32,198 nt of DNA, from the NCBI GenBank assembly GCA_020428795.1, contig JAGQME010000008.1:1-32198 (forward strand), given 5' to 3'. Shown piece after piece: positions 5,732-16,445 of this stretch. The notes under the pieces were generated by a model, which was not told the origin of the DNA, ran no database searches, and worked only from the letters and a program-made list of their open reading frames with translations. The position numbers were made by a program, and so were the translations under genes. Every line of letters begins with the position of its first letter. Position 1 is the stretch's first letter. The DNA comes from Candidatus Kaiserbacteria bacterium. GTDB taxonomy: Bacteria; Patescibacteriota; Minisyncoccia; Phycocordibacterales; UBA918.

Positions 5732-7156
5732 TTAGATGGTGGAGTCGTATACTTTCTTACCGATATCAAACAAACGTAAATCACCAGCGTGTGGTGCTAT
5801 ATATTGTACCCCAACTGGTAAAGTTTTTCCGTCACATTGTACAGTACACGCCGGTATAGAAATGGCCGGTACGCCGGTTAAATTGACTGGTACTGTAAAA
5901 ATATCTTGTTTATAAACTGAAAGTGGATCAGCAAATTCTCCAAACCGAAAAGCCGGTGTCGGAGCCGAAGGAGTTAATACCAAATCCACCTTAGTAAAGA
6001 CTTGGTTGAGTTCCTCTCGCATCAAAACCCTAGCCGCTTCAGCCTTACCATAGTAAGCATCATAATATCCAGAAGACAAAACGTAAGTTCCAAGCAAAAT
6101 CCGTCGCTTCACTTCGTTACCAAATCCTTTGGCTCGCGAATTTTCATAAACCGCCAAAAGATCGTCACCCGATTCTGACAGACCATAACGCATTCCGTCA
6201 AAGCGAGCTAGGTTTGAGGAGACCTCAGCCGGCATAGATACGTAATAGGCGGCCAACCCCTTTGCAAACAAAGGTAATTCAATCTCAACAATTTTGTGAC
6301 CAGCTTTTTCTAAATCCGCCACGTGCGTCTCAAAAGCCTGAAGTACCCCCTCATCAATCCCTTCTTTTAGGAAATGACGTGGTATACCGATGGTGTAAGT
6401 TTCCTTTATATCAACTTTAGGATAAGTATTGTCATCAATAGTAGTAGCGTCTCTATCATCCAAACCTGACATAACGCTGTGTATCAATTCGGCGTCGGCC
6501 ACTGAATTGGCCAGAGGGCCAGCCTGATCCAAAGATGAACCCATGGCTATCAATCCGTATCGAGATACTGCTCCGTAGGTTGGTTTATACCCTACCAAAC
6601 CGCAATAACTAGCCGGTTGTCTGATAGAACCACCCGTATCGGTACCAATCGCCACTGGCACCGCCCCCATCGCTACCGCTGCCGCTGAACCACCGGAAGA
6701 ACCCCCTGGTACCCTTGCTGTATCTTGGGGATTTTTGGTTGGACCAAAAGCTGAGTTTTCAGTCGAAGAACCCATCGCAAACTCATCCATATTGGTTGCT
6801 CCCACCAATATAGCTCCGGCCTCTCTTAGACGTTCTATGATGGTAGCATCGTACGTAGCTACATAATTCTCTAGCATTCTAGAGGCCGCTGTCGCTTTCT
6901 TACCTTTGATTAAAATATTATTTTTAACAGCAATCGGAATCCCCAAAAGTGGTGGGGCTGATTCCCCTAATTCTTTAAATTTTAAAGTAGCTACTTTGGC
7001 TTCTTCACGGGCGTTTTCATAGACTTCAAGAAAAGCGTGGATTTCTCCATCTGATTCTTTCACAACCTTAAAAAACTCTTCAATTACATCAGTTGGTGTA
7101 ACAGAGCCCGCTAGGTATTTAGAACGAAGTTCAGCAATAGTGTGTTTAGTCGGCAT
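5732..7156 (-). CDS. gatA: Asp-tRNA(Asn)/Glu-tRNA(Gln) amidotransferase subunit A
   Basis: 474 residues, a normal length for GatA. It is an amidase-signature protein: the catalytic triad is Lys78 (LGIPIAVK), cis-Ser153 (GGSSGGS) and Ser177 (GTDTGGSIRQP). It releases ammonia from glutamine and passes it to GatB, which amidates the mischarged tRNA, so the organism probably makes Gln-tRNA and/or Asn-tRNA indirectly. It overlaps the end of gatC by 11 nt, indicating coupled translation. gatB is not in the window and must be elsewhere. Confidence 0.97.
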   Translation of the reverse strand: MPTKHTIAELRSKYLAGSVTPTDVIEEFFKVVKESDGEIHAFLEVYENAREEAKVATLKFKELGESAPPLLGIPIAVKNNILIKGKKATAASRMLENYVATYDATIIERLREAGAILVGATNMDEFAMGSSTENSAFGPTKNPQDTARVPGGSSGGSAAAVAMGAVPVAIGTDTGGSIRQPASYCGLVGYKPTYGAVSRYGLIAMGSSLDQAGPLANSVADAELIHSVMSGLDDRDATTIDDNTYPKVDIKETYTIGIPRHFLKEGIDEGVLQAFETHVADLEKAGHKIVEIELPLFAKGLAAYYVSMPAEVSSNLARFDGMRYGLSESGDDLLAVYENSRAKGFGNEVKRRILLGTYVLSSGYYDAYYGKAEAARVLMREELNQVFTKVDLVLTPSAPTPAFRFGEFADPLSVYKQDIFTVPVNLTGVPAISIPACTVQCDGKTLPVGVQYIAPHAGDLRLFDIGKKVYDSTI

Positions 7157-7436
7157 GCAGTATTTTATTAACTTCTAAGAAACGTCCTTTTCGTTTAGGA
7201 GCCGCCTCAAGTAGAGCCTCGGTGTATTGATCGGGAGTATTGGTGACAACGTCATCACGCATGACGTTATAACGGGGAGTGAGAGTCTTTTCGACCTGAC
7301 CAGTACCGGTAATATCCTGTACCACACTGACGTACTCCAACACAGCATCGATATCAGTCTTAAGGGATTCTGCCTCTTCGTCCGAAACAGCTATCCTAGC
7401 CAACTTAGCCAAAGCAATGATTTCCTCTTTTTTCAT
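7146..7436 (-). CDS. gatC: Asp-tRNA(Asn)/Glu-tRNA(Gln) amidotransferase subunit C
   Basis: 96 residues, typical for GatC, the small belt-like subunit that holds GatA and GatB together. The N-terminus (EIIALAKLARIAVSDEE) and the TLTPRYNVMRDDVV segment are family features. The ATG at 7436 is preceded by TATTAT (7443-7448) exactly 6 nt away, suggesting a leaderless mRNA. It follows ligA by 43 nt and overlaps gatA. Confidence 0.93.
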   Translation of the reverse strand: MKKEEIIALAKLARIAVSDEEAESLKTDIDAVLEYVSVVQDITGTGQVEKTLTPRYNVMRDDVVTNTPDQYTEALLEAAPKRKGRFLEVNKILHAD

Positions 7437-7479
7437 AGGGGCATAATAGCACAGCTTACTAAAAGCTTCGAGTCTGAGG

Positions 7480-9807
<2,328 letters not shown>

Positions 9808-10374
9808 CTAAAATTCGGCAGTCAGTTCACGTTGTACTGCAAATAGATCACTGTCTAAGCCGGCACACTCTCGGTTATGGCCTTGTGACACTACCACTGT
9901 ACAAACCGCTCCTTTTTCACAATCAGTTTCGATTCGGCCGACCGGATAATCAGTTAGATCATAACCTGACTCGTTTATTAGTACGTGCGTAAAGGTATGC
10001 AAACAACGATCTTCTCCATTAATATTAATATTAAATTCATACTCGGCATTGTTTATAGTTATGCCTGACACTGTATCTTGATCCACCGCAGGAACACGAT
10101 TTGCCACCCCTCCACAATCAATGGTTAAACTACCAGCCGTCGGCTCTGGTGTCACCTGTGTGAAATCATCTCGCAATTCATAACGCCAATAACGGGAGCA
10201 CTCCAAACCAATATTTGCTACCTGAAATGCCACCTCAGACTCTCTCGATACAGCAGAGAGATTAAGTTGCTTAAGAGCTACACTTAGTAAAGTCAGACCA
10301 ATCGCCAAAACCACGCTCGAGATAATAATCGATAGCAAGAGAGCAAAACCTGATTGTGATGATTTAGTCGGCAT
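9808..10374 (-). CDS. PilX-like minor prepilin
   Basis: 188 residues. It has a short basic leader (MPTKSSQSG) then FALLLSIIISSVVLAIGLTLLSVAL, a class III signal with a hydrophobic helix. The position-5 glutamate of major pilins is replaced by Leu, as is common for PilX/GspK-like minor pilins, which sit at the pilus tip. Five cysteines in the C-terminal half suggest disulfides. It overlaps the preceding prepilin gene by 11 nt and is the last gene of the pilus operon. Confidence 0.75.
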   Translation of the reverse strand: MPTKSSQSGFALLLSIIISSVVLAIGLTLLSVALKQLNLSAVSRESEVAFQVANIGLECSRYWRYELRDDFTQVTPEPTAGSLTIDCGGVANRVPAVDQDTVSGITINNAEYEFNININGEDRCLHTFTHVLINESGYDLTDYPVGRIETDCEKGAVCTVVVSQGHNRECAGLDSDLFAVQRELTAEF

Positions 10375-10957
10375 AAAGATTATAAAGATACGAAGTTAGA
10401 ACTACTGTTCTGGTACCACCAAAAATATTAGCATTCCATGATACTGAAGAGGTTACCTGCACCTCTCTGTCTGTACCACTGTCAGTAATCTTGATTACTC
10501 TAGTATATATTGACGGTGTGTTGCCTGAAGCACGTGAACTAGTGTACTGTGAACGATAATTCGAATCACTGGATTTATAAAGAATACAGGGGTTACTCGC
10601 GCCATTATTACAACTAGCAACATCGTAATTAGTAGTCTCCGCATCACTTGAATTATCCCACTCAATATTGCATCCGTTTACGTTTTGACAAGCACTCAAC
10701 ACACCACTAGGCTCAGCCCAATCCCAAGCCTTTTCATCACCAAATTCTTTCAAAGCTTCTTGATTTCTAACCGCCGCTACTGACTCGATACCCTCCTGAG
10801 CTAGATAGACCGCCGTCGCTTGTTGATTTACAAACCGACCAGTCTGGATTCCTTTAGCCGCAATTGTCATCGGGCCCACAATTGATAACATCAAAATAGA
10901 CACTGCTACCAAAGCTTCAACCAACGAATATCCCTTTGTGTGTTTAAGCTTATACAT
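10364..10957 (-). CDS. PilV/GspI-like minor prepilin
   Basis: 197 residues. The leader MYKLKHTKG precedes YSLVEALVAVSILMLSIVGPMTIAAKG, a class III prepilin signal with Glu5; the EALVA...LAQEGIE pattern matches the PilV/GspI group. The remainder is a pilin-like globular domain with four cysteines. It would be cut by PilD and join the tip complex of the type IV pilus. It starts 5 nt after the previous prepilin stop. Confidence 0.8.
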   Translation of the reverse strand: MYKLKHTKGYSLVEALVAVSILMLSIVGPMTIAAKGIQTGRFVNQQATAVYLAQEGIESVAAVRNQEALKEFGDEKAWDWAEPSGVLSACQNVNGCNIEWDNSSDAETTNYDVASCNNGASNPCILYKSSDSNYRSQYTSSRASGNTPSIYTRVIKITDSGTDREVQVTSSVSWNANIFGGTRTVVLTSYLYNLYAD

Positions 10958-10962
10958 AAAAT

Positions 10963-11580
10963 TTATATATCCAAAAGTAATTGAGCCACCGTGGTCTGAA
11001 TAACAAAATCAGCTCCCAAGTCACCAGCTCCACCGGATTGACCAGTGATATAGATGGTCAGAGTGGGAGCCACTACGTCAGAAGCGACCGAAAGCCTAGC
11101 ACTACCGGTTAGAGTAAAACGCAAGTCTGTAATATCAACGAGTGGTGCCGTCACCCGTGACCAACTACCGGTGCCGAGTCTTCTCTCGATGGCCCCCACC
11201 CCATCAATCTCTGACAATCTATAAGCAATTCGGGATGAACCCTTACCAGCTGTCAAACTATTACCACCTTCATTAAAAGCAAAGAAAGTGTCACCAGCGG
11301 CGCAATCCTTCACATCATCACTGTCTGGATTGGGATTTGAATCAGCATCGTCACAATAATAATCAGAGCCGGTCCGGATATCGCGCACCATACTATCAAG
11401 AGCAAAAGTAACGTTAGTCATGACATTTTGTTGTGACTGTGATTTGGTGTTAGCGTCAATCAAGACCAACAAAGTCCCGACACTAACAGTGACCACAATA
11501 GTAAAGATAGAAAGTGATACCAAAACCTCTATCAGAGAGAAGCCTTTTGTCGAATTTTTTGTATCAAGAGAAAAATTCAT
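10963..11580 (-). CDS. PilW/GspJ-like minor prepilin
   Basis: 205 residues. The leader ends at KG, followed by FSLIEVLVSLSIFTIVVTVSVG, with Glu5 at the expected place. The longer globular domain with FALDSMVRDIRTGSDYYCDD and the C-terminal VVAPTLTIYITGQS resembles PilW/GspJ proteins. The Asp-rich loop (about residues 78-90) could bind calcium, which is inference only. It is 7 nt downstream of the GspH-like prepilin. Confidence 0.8.
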   Translation of the reverse strand: MNFSLDTKNSTKGFSLIEVLVSLSIFTIVVTVSVGTLLVLIDANTKSQSQQNVMTNVTFALDSMVRDIRTGSDYYCDDADSNPNPDSDDVKDCAAGDTFFAFNEGGNSLTAGKGSSRIAYRLSEIDGVGAIERRLGTGSWSRVTAPLVDITDLRFTLTGSARLSVASDVVAPTLTIYITGQSGGAGDLGADFVIQTTVAQLLLDI

Positions 11581-11587
11581 ATTACCT

Positions 11588-12169
11588 TTATTCTACCGTC
11601 ACTTGGCCAGAACTATAAATAATTACCTTACGATTGGAGCTCGAGTTTCGTTTGGCCTGAACAGTAATTTCTACCGAATTAAGAGAGTTGTTGGAATCAT
11701 CTTCCATAATAGCGTCAAAGTTTGGCCGTTTAAAAATGATTGAGGCTTCATTTTCGGTAACACTACCGTTTGAGGTTATTGAACTTATAATAAATCTACC
11801 ATCGAGATGTAGAGTCTCAATCTCTTCCCCAAGATCATACTTTCCATTATTACTACCAGTGTCTTGAAAAAAGATATATTCAGTGGGTTCGTCTATATCA
11901 TAAAACAATCCGTAGTTACTGGTGAAAGCATCACCAGTCCCAGGGTCTCTAGCCTGAATACTTATCGCTCGCACCTGTGTCTCACGTATATCAAGAGCAA
12001 TTTCATAGGCTTGGTTATTCAACAAAACACTACTGTCAAAAGAAGAATAACGGATCATTACAATAGCTGTAATCAAGGTCACTATTGAGATAGTGACCAA
12101 CAACTCAACCAAAGAGAAACCAGCCGTCGCTGGTGATTTTTTGTCATTATAAGTAATTTTAAAAAACAT
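11588..12169 (-). CDS. GspH/FimT-like minor prepilin
   Basis: 193 residues from the ATG at 12169, which is 2 nt after the pilD stop; a TTG further upstream (12187) would overlap pilD. The leader ends in TAG, followed by FSLVELLVTISIVTLITAIVMIRY, a prepilin signal with Glu5. The globular part has the RETQVRAISIQ and IYSSGQVT elements seen in GspH/FimT pseudopilins. It would be part of the pilus tip complex. Confidence 0.78.
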   Translation of the reverse strand: MFFKITYNDKKSPATAGFSLVELLVTISIVTLITAIVMIRYSSFDSSVLLNNQAYEIALDIRETQVRAISIQARDPGTGDAFTSNYGLFYDIDEPTEYIFFQDTGSNNGKYDLGEEIETLHLDGRFIISSITSNGSVTENEASIIFKRPNFDAIMEDDSNNSLNSVEITVQAKRNSSSNRKVIIYSSGQVTVE

Positions 12170-12171
12170 GA

Positions 12172-13008
12172 TTACAACAAAAACCAATCCAGCGCCTCTA
12201 GTACATCAAATGAAAAAGCGTACACTATAATAAAACTTATGATGATAAAAGGCGCAAAGGGAACTTCACTTTTAATTGTAAAATGAATCTGTCTAATTGG
12301 TAAGTGTGGTTGTCCCCTCTTATATAGGTAGAGAGCCCCCATAATCCCCAGACTAATGATACTGCCAACCCAAAAAGATCCCACCACAAAAGTAAAAGCT
12401 CCACTAGGACCGAGTAAAGTAGCTAGCGGAAAAGCCAGTTTGGCATCACCAAGACCAATCCAACGTCCCTTAGACACCACCCATAAACCGCCAAAGAAGA
12501 CAAAGGCTCCGACCCCACTGAGTAGATGACTAAGCCAATCAGCTTCCCCATTTTGCCAAAAATTATACAAGAGTATTAAAACAACCAATACAGTTGTCAT
12601 AGTCACCATTAGATTGGGTATGATGAGGTGATAATAATCATAAAAAAAAGTTATCACCAAAACAGCCACCAAGACCAGAGACAAAACAACAATTATCGGA
12701 TCAGAAAAGGCTTGGTAAATAATGACAAATAAACTAGCGGTCAAAAGCTCACACCATAAGTACCGAATGGGTACATAAGAAGAACAAGAACGACAACGAC
12801 CGCTTTGCACCAAATAAGAGACCAAAGGAATCAACTCATACCAGTGGAGAATTTTACCGCAAGACATACAGTGCGACTGGCCATTTAGAGATCGGCCGGT
12901 GTGTAGCCGATAAATTACTACGTTGAGAAAACTACCAATGATAAGACCAAAGACAAACACCACTGAATATTGGTACCAAAGGGGCAGTAAAGATAAATCC
13001 AGTATCAT
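12172..13008 (-). CDS. pilD: Prepilin peptidase / N-methyltransferase
   Basis: 278 residues from the ATG at 13008. A multi-pass membrane aspartyl protease that removes the leader of the prepilins and methylates the new N-terminus. FGLIIGSFLNVVIYRL and the cytoplasmic zinc module CMSCGK...CRSCSS are typical. The two catalytic aspartates sit in FDYYHLIIPN and GLGDAKLAFPL. It lies between the major pilin and the minor prepilins, so enzyme and substrates are co-transcribed. Confidence 0.95.
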   Translation of the reverse strand: MILDLSLLPLWYQYSVVFVFGLIIGSFLNVVIYRLHTGRSLNGQSHCMSCGKILHWYELIPLVSYLVQSGRCRSCSSYVPIRYLWCELLTASLFVIIYQAFSDPIIVVLSLVLVAVLVITFFYDYYHLIIPNLMVTMTTVLVVLILLYNFWQNGEADWLSHLLSGVGAFVFFGGLWVVSKGRWIGLGDAKLAFPLATLLGPSGAFTFVVGSFWVGSIISLGIMGALYLYKRGQPHLPIRQIHFTIKSEVPFAPFIIISFIIVYAFSFDVLEALDWFLL

Positions 13009-13027
13009 TTTATTATTTATTCCCAAA

Positions 13028-13432
13028 CTAAGAAGCTGGACAGGTACTGGTAGTTGGTTCTGTTATCCTACCACCAGCAAAACCTTCATTATCAACACAA
13101 AAATAACTACCATCTGATAATACTGATGAAATACGAAATTCACTGCCATTTGAACTACAATCAAATGTACCACCAGCATTATTAATACTATTTTCTGCCG
13201 ATAAAAGTTCTGGCTGAATACACAAATTTGTATAACTTAAACTATTAGAATCATAATATAGTTCAGCTTGTGCTCTCATGTTATTTATATTAGAACGAAT
13301 ATTTGCATCCGCCCCTTTTTCGCGAGCCGTATTTAGAGAAGCAAGCACCACAGAGGCCAAAATACCAATAATGGCGATTACCACCAAGAGTTCGATCAAA
13401 GTGAAACCTCGATTTTGAATTTTTGTAAACAT
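13028..13432 (-). CDS. Major type IV pilin
   Basis: 134 residues. The leader MFTKIQNRG is followed by FTLIELLVVIAIIGILASVVLASLNTAREKG, the canonical N-methyl-helix with Glu5. The short globular domain has four cysteines, two of them near the end (YFCVDNEG...TSTCPAS), forming the D-region-like loop. It is the best candidate for the main fibre subunit: it has its own promoter region upstream and is separated from pilC by a terminator. Confidence 0.92.
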   Translation of the reverse strand: MFTKIQNRGFTLIELLVVIAIIGILASVVLASLNTAREKGADANIRSNINNMRAQAELYYDSNSLSYTNLCIQPELLSAENSINNAGGTFDCSSNGSEFRISSVLSDGSYFCVDNEGFAGGRITEPTTSTCPAS

Positions 13433-13753
13433 AATTTTGTTAATTTGTGTTAATTATTTTGTCCAGACATCAGCTGATGTGTCTCGACTACGTTGTACAC
13501 ATACTTGTCTGTGTATCTATACATTATACGGTCTTTATTTGGCTATATTCTGTCATCTGTGGACAATGTCCCAAATGAATGTTGTCTTCGACAGACTTTA
13601 ATTGGATCTGAAAAGAAACTTCGATATTTTATAAAGCCTAGAATTGAGTGAAGTTCGAGGGAGGTGAGAAACAAATACTCAAGTGGGTGAATACCCAGCG
13701 AGAGTATTTTTTCGATGGCTACCGAAGAAATTTACCAATTTTAAGCCATTCAT
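13433..13753 (-). promoter_or_regulatory. Pilin upstream region: pilC terminator, promoter and palindromic leader
   Basis: 321 bases with no gene. Near pilC a nested hairpin (AATACTC 13674-13680 with GAGTATT 13702-13708, inner TGGGT/ACCCA) is flanked by T-runs on both strands, so it can terminate in either direction. A minus-strand -10 TATAAT (13523-13528) would give a pilin mRNA with a leader of about 85 nt. The leader contains the 14-base palindrome ACATCAGCTGATGT (13467-13480). GGACAATGTCC near 13561 is another short palindrome. This layout allows the pilin to be made in excess over the machinery. Confidence 0.65.
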
Positions 13754-14962
13754 TTAGATGGCGGAGGTTAGATTATAAATCGGCATCAAAACCGAAGCCA
13801 ACAAAACCCCTACCCCCAGACCAAGTAACACGATCATCACTGGCTCAATCAAGCCGATCAAAGTATCGACAGCGTTATCTACCTCCCTTCGATAGAAGGT
13901 AGCTAGAGTATTTAAAATCTCCGGTAAATTACCCGTTTCTTCACCCACCTTAGCCATCTGTGATAATACTCCTGGCACCTCTGGGTATTCGGATATAGTA
14001 TCAGCGAACGAACGTCCACCCTTTACCTCAAGTAGCGTAAATTCCATAATTTCCTTATAAACTCGATTATCTACCACATCAGCCGTAACCTCCAAAGCCT
14101 GCACCATCGAAATACCGCTCCCCACCATGGTTGAGAGGTTGTCACAGATGCGGGTTAGGTATAGCTTACGATTTAAATCACCAAGATAAGGGATCGATAT
14201 CTTCATCTCATCGTAGGCTCTTCTCCCTACATCGGTTCGCAAAAAGCGCCATAAGAAAAATCCACCCACTGACAAAACCAAGAATATGGCGCCGATGTAA
14301 TTTACAAAGAAAGAAGACAGTCCAATAACAATCTTGGTGTAAATAGGAAGCTCCTGACCAGAGTCAGTCAAAATCTGAGCAATACGAGGAATCACCAAGG
14401 TCAACATCACTCCCATTACAATCAAGAAAGTACCGACCACAAAAGCCGGATAGACCATGGCGTTTTTGGCCTTAGACGTAATCTGATACGAACGATCAAG
14501 ATAGTCGGCCAAATAACCAAAAGATTTTTCTAGCGAACCGGTCTCTTCACCAGAACGCACCATGTTTACATAAAAAGATGAAAAGATATCTGGATGACTA
14601 GACAAAGCCCTTGAGATAGAGCTACCAGCCTGTAGTTCATCAGAGATTGAATTTAGAACCGTTCTTAATTGGGGATTTTCAGCTTCAGAGCCCAACAGAC
14701 GAAAAACTCGCAAAGCCGATACCTGAGCTTGAAATAAAGTAGATATTTGTCTCGATAAAATAACTATCTCTTTGTTTGAAACTGATTGAAACCAAGTTAT
14801 TTCAAAATTTAAAATGGAGGATTTTTGCTCCACCGCATCAATCGAAATGATGGTGTAGCCTCTTTTTTGGACAGTGATAATAGCCGCATCGACATTGGTA
14901 GCTTCAACCGTACCTTCACGGGAAGTGTTATGTTCGTCTATGGCTTTATATGTAAAGAGCAT
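13754..14962 (-). CDS. pilC: Type IV pilus inner-membrane platform protein
   Basis: 402 residues, the usual length for PilC/GspF. Two T2SSF domains (about 70-195 and 270-395), each followed by hydrophobic segments; motifs VRSGEETGSLEKSF and AKVGEETGNLPEIL are the two repeats of the family's GE-x-TG motif. It links the ATPases PilB and PilT to the growing pilus. It starts 21 nt after pilT and ends before a terminator. Confidence 0.96.
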   Translation of the reverse strand: MLFTYKAIDEHNTSREGTVEATNVDAAIITVQKRGYTIISIDAVEQKSSILNFEITWFQSVSNKEIVILSRQISTLFQAQVSALRVFRLLGSEAENPQLRTVLNSISDELQAGSSISRALSSHPDIFSSFYVNMVRSGEETGSLEKSFGYLADYLDRSYQITSKAKNAMVYPAFVVGTFLIVMGVMLTLVIPRIAQILTDSGQELPIYTKIVIGLSSFFVNYIGAIFLVLSVGGFFLWRFLRTDVGRRAYDEMKISIPYLGDLNRKLYLTRICDNLSTMVGSGISMVQALEVTADVVDNRVYKEIMEFTLLEVKGGRSFADTISEYPEVPGVLSQMAKVGEETGNLPEILNTLATFYRREVDNAVDTLIGLIEPVMIVLLGLGVGVLLASVLMPIYNLTSAI

Positions 14963-14983
14963 ACCTATATAGTACCATTCTTA

Positions 14984-16054
14984 TTACATTATTCTTTCCA
15001 GACCCTTTGGATTAAGTGAATAGGCAAAAGCATTTTCCACGGTTATTTCTCCTCGCTTGACCAACTCTGCCAAGGATCGGTTCATATCTATCATACCCTG
15101 TTCCAATCCGGTCTCAATAAGAGTTTGGATTTCGTGGGTTCTTCTTTCACGAATTAGGTTAGAAACGGCACTGTTGTTTATCAGAAGTTCGTAAGCTGGA
15201 ACCAAACCACCGGAGATACACGGAATCAATCTCTGGGAGAATATGCCAGCCAAAGAACCAGCCAACTGAACTCGAATCTGATCTTGCTGACCAGCTGGGA
15301 AGGAGTCGATGATACGGTCGATAGTCTGAGCAGCGTTGTTGGTGTGCAGGGTTGATAAGACTAAGTGACCAGTCTCCGCCGCTGTTACAGCGGTGGCGAT
15401 TGTTTCATTATTTCTCATCTCACCCACCAAAATCACGTCAACGTCCTGACGAAAGACAGAGTTGAGAGCTACCTGAAAACTAGCGGTATCAACTCCGATT
15501 TCTCTCTGTACAATCAGAGATTTTTTTGGTGTATACAAATACTCCACCGGATCTTCAATGGTTACAATGTGTTCAGCTCGATTTTGGTTAATGTATTCAA
15601 CCATAGAAGCCAAAGTAGTAGACTTACCTTGACCAACCGGACCCACACACAGAAAGAAACCTTGCGGACGTTGCACAAAACTTTCTAGAATCGGTGGCAA
15701 CTTCAATTCCTCCATCGAACGAATCTCGTTTGGAATCAAACGCAAAGCAATAGACATTGAACTACTTTCGTAAAAACCGTTACCACGAAAACGAATACCA
15801 TCAGCATGGGGGTAAGAAAAGTCTGCTTCGCGAGTGGTGACGAAACTCTTGTATTTTGATTCGCTCATTAAAACTTTGGCAAAACCCTGCATGTCGTCGT
15901 TGGTTAAGATTGGTTTCTTCATCAGTGGTATCAAAGAACCAGCCACTCTCACAATCGGGTGGGAACCAACTGACAAGTGAATATCTGAACCATTTTCAGA
16001 TACCACAATGTCTACCAAGTCACTTAATTCACGTTTATAGTCTACTGATGCCAT
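14984..16054 (-). CDS. pilT: Pilus retraction ATPase
   Basis: 356 residues. Walker A is GPVGQGKS (138-145), with Val and Gln in place of the common Thr and Ser, and Walker B is VDVILVGEMRN. The Asp box (IVTIEDPVEYLY) and His box (TGHLVLSTLHT) are intact, as is the AGIFSQRL segment. PilT powers retraction, needed for twitching and DNA uptake. TAAAAT (16061-16066) lies exactly 6 nt before the ATG, so besides read-through it may have its own leaderless transcript. Confidence 0.95.
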   Translation of the reverse strand: MASVDYKRELSDLVDIVVSENGSDIHLSVGSHPIVRVAGSLIPLMKKPILTNDDMQGFAKVLMSESKYKSFVTTREADFSYPHADGIRFRGNGFYESSSMSIALRLIPNEIRSMEELKLPPILESFVQRPQGFFLCVGPVGQGKSTTLASMVEYINQNRAEHIVTIEDPVEYLYTPKKSLIVQREIGVDTASFQVALNSVFRQDVDVILVGEMRNNETIATAVTAAETGHLVLSTLHTNNAAQTIDRIIDSFPAGQQDQIRVQLAGSLAGIFSQRLIPCISGGLVPAYELLINNSAVSNLIRERRTHEIQTLIETGLEQGMIDMNRSLAELVKRGEITVENAFAYSLNPKGLERIM

Positions 16055-16071
16055 AATAATATTTTAAAAAA

Positions 16072-16443
16072 TTAACTTACTGCTATGCCTTGTAAAATTG
16101 TATGTACCTTCTCTACCACTTCGCTTGGCACATACTCCGCTTTTACTATATAACCCACCGCCCCCGCTTTCTCCGCATCATCTTTATCAAAAGATTCGCC
16201 TTGATTTGATAAAACGATACAAGGTAACTTTGGGTGTTTTTCTTTAATCTTGCGCAAAAGGTCCAGACCCGACATTTGTGGCATCACCATATCAGTCACC
16301 ACCACATCAAAGGTTTCCTCTTCAAGAAGACTTAAAGCCTCCATTCCCGTAGAGACAGGAGTTGGCTTATCACCTCGTTCAGTAAACTTAATCGCATACA
16401 TGTCACGCAAAAACACGTCATCATCCAACAGCAGAATCTTCAT
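16072..16443 (-). CDS. Single-domain response regulator in the pilus operon
   Basis: 123 residues, a receiver (REC) domain only. The acidic pocket is LLDDDVF (about 4-10), the phospho-acceptor Asp is in VVVTDMVMPQMSG (about residue 51), the switch Ser is in CIVLSNQG, and the Lys is in GYIVKAEY. There is no output domain, as in CheY and PilG/PilH. It sits between pilB and pilT, so it probably tunes extension or retraction. No histidine kinase is in the window. TATAAT (16450-16455), inside the end of pilB, is exactly 6 nt before the ATG. Confidence 0.9.
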   Translation of the reverse strand: MKILLLDDDVFLRDMYAIKFTERGDKPTPVSTGMEALSLLEEETFDVVVTDMVMPQMSGLDLLRKIKEKHPKLPCIVLSNQGESFDKDDAEKAGAVGYIVKAEYVPSEVVEKVHTILQGIAVS

Positions 16444-16445
16444 GA

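Noticed and set aside
13653-13715. Riboswitch (c-di-GMP type) upstream of the pilin
   Set aside because: The conserved core bases are absent, and the structure is on the strand and in the position expected for a simple pilC terminator with T-runs.
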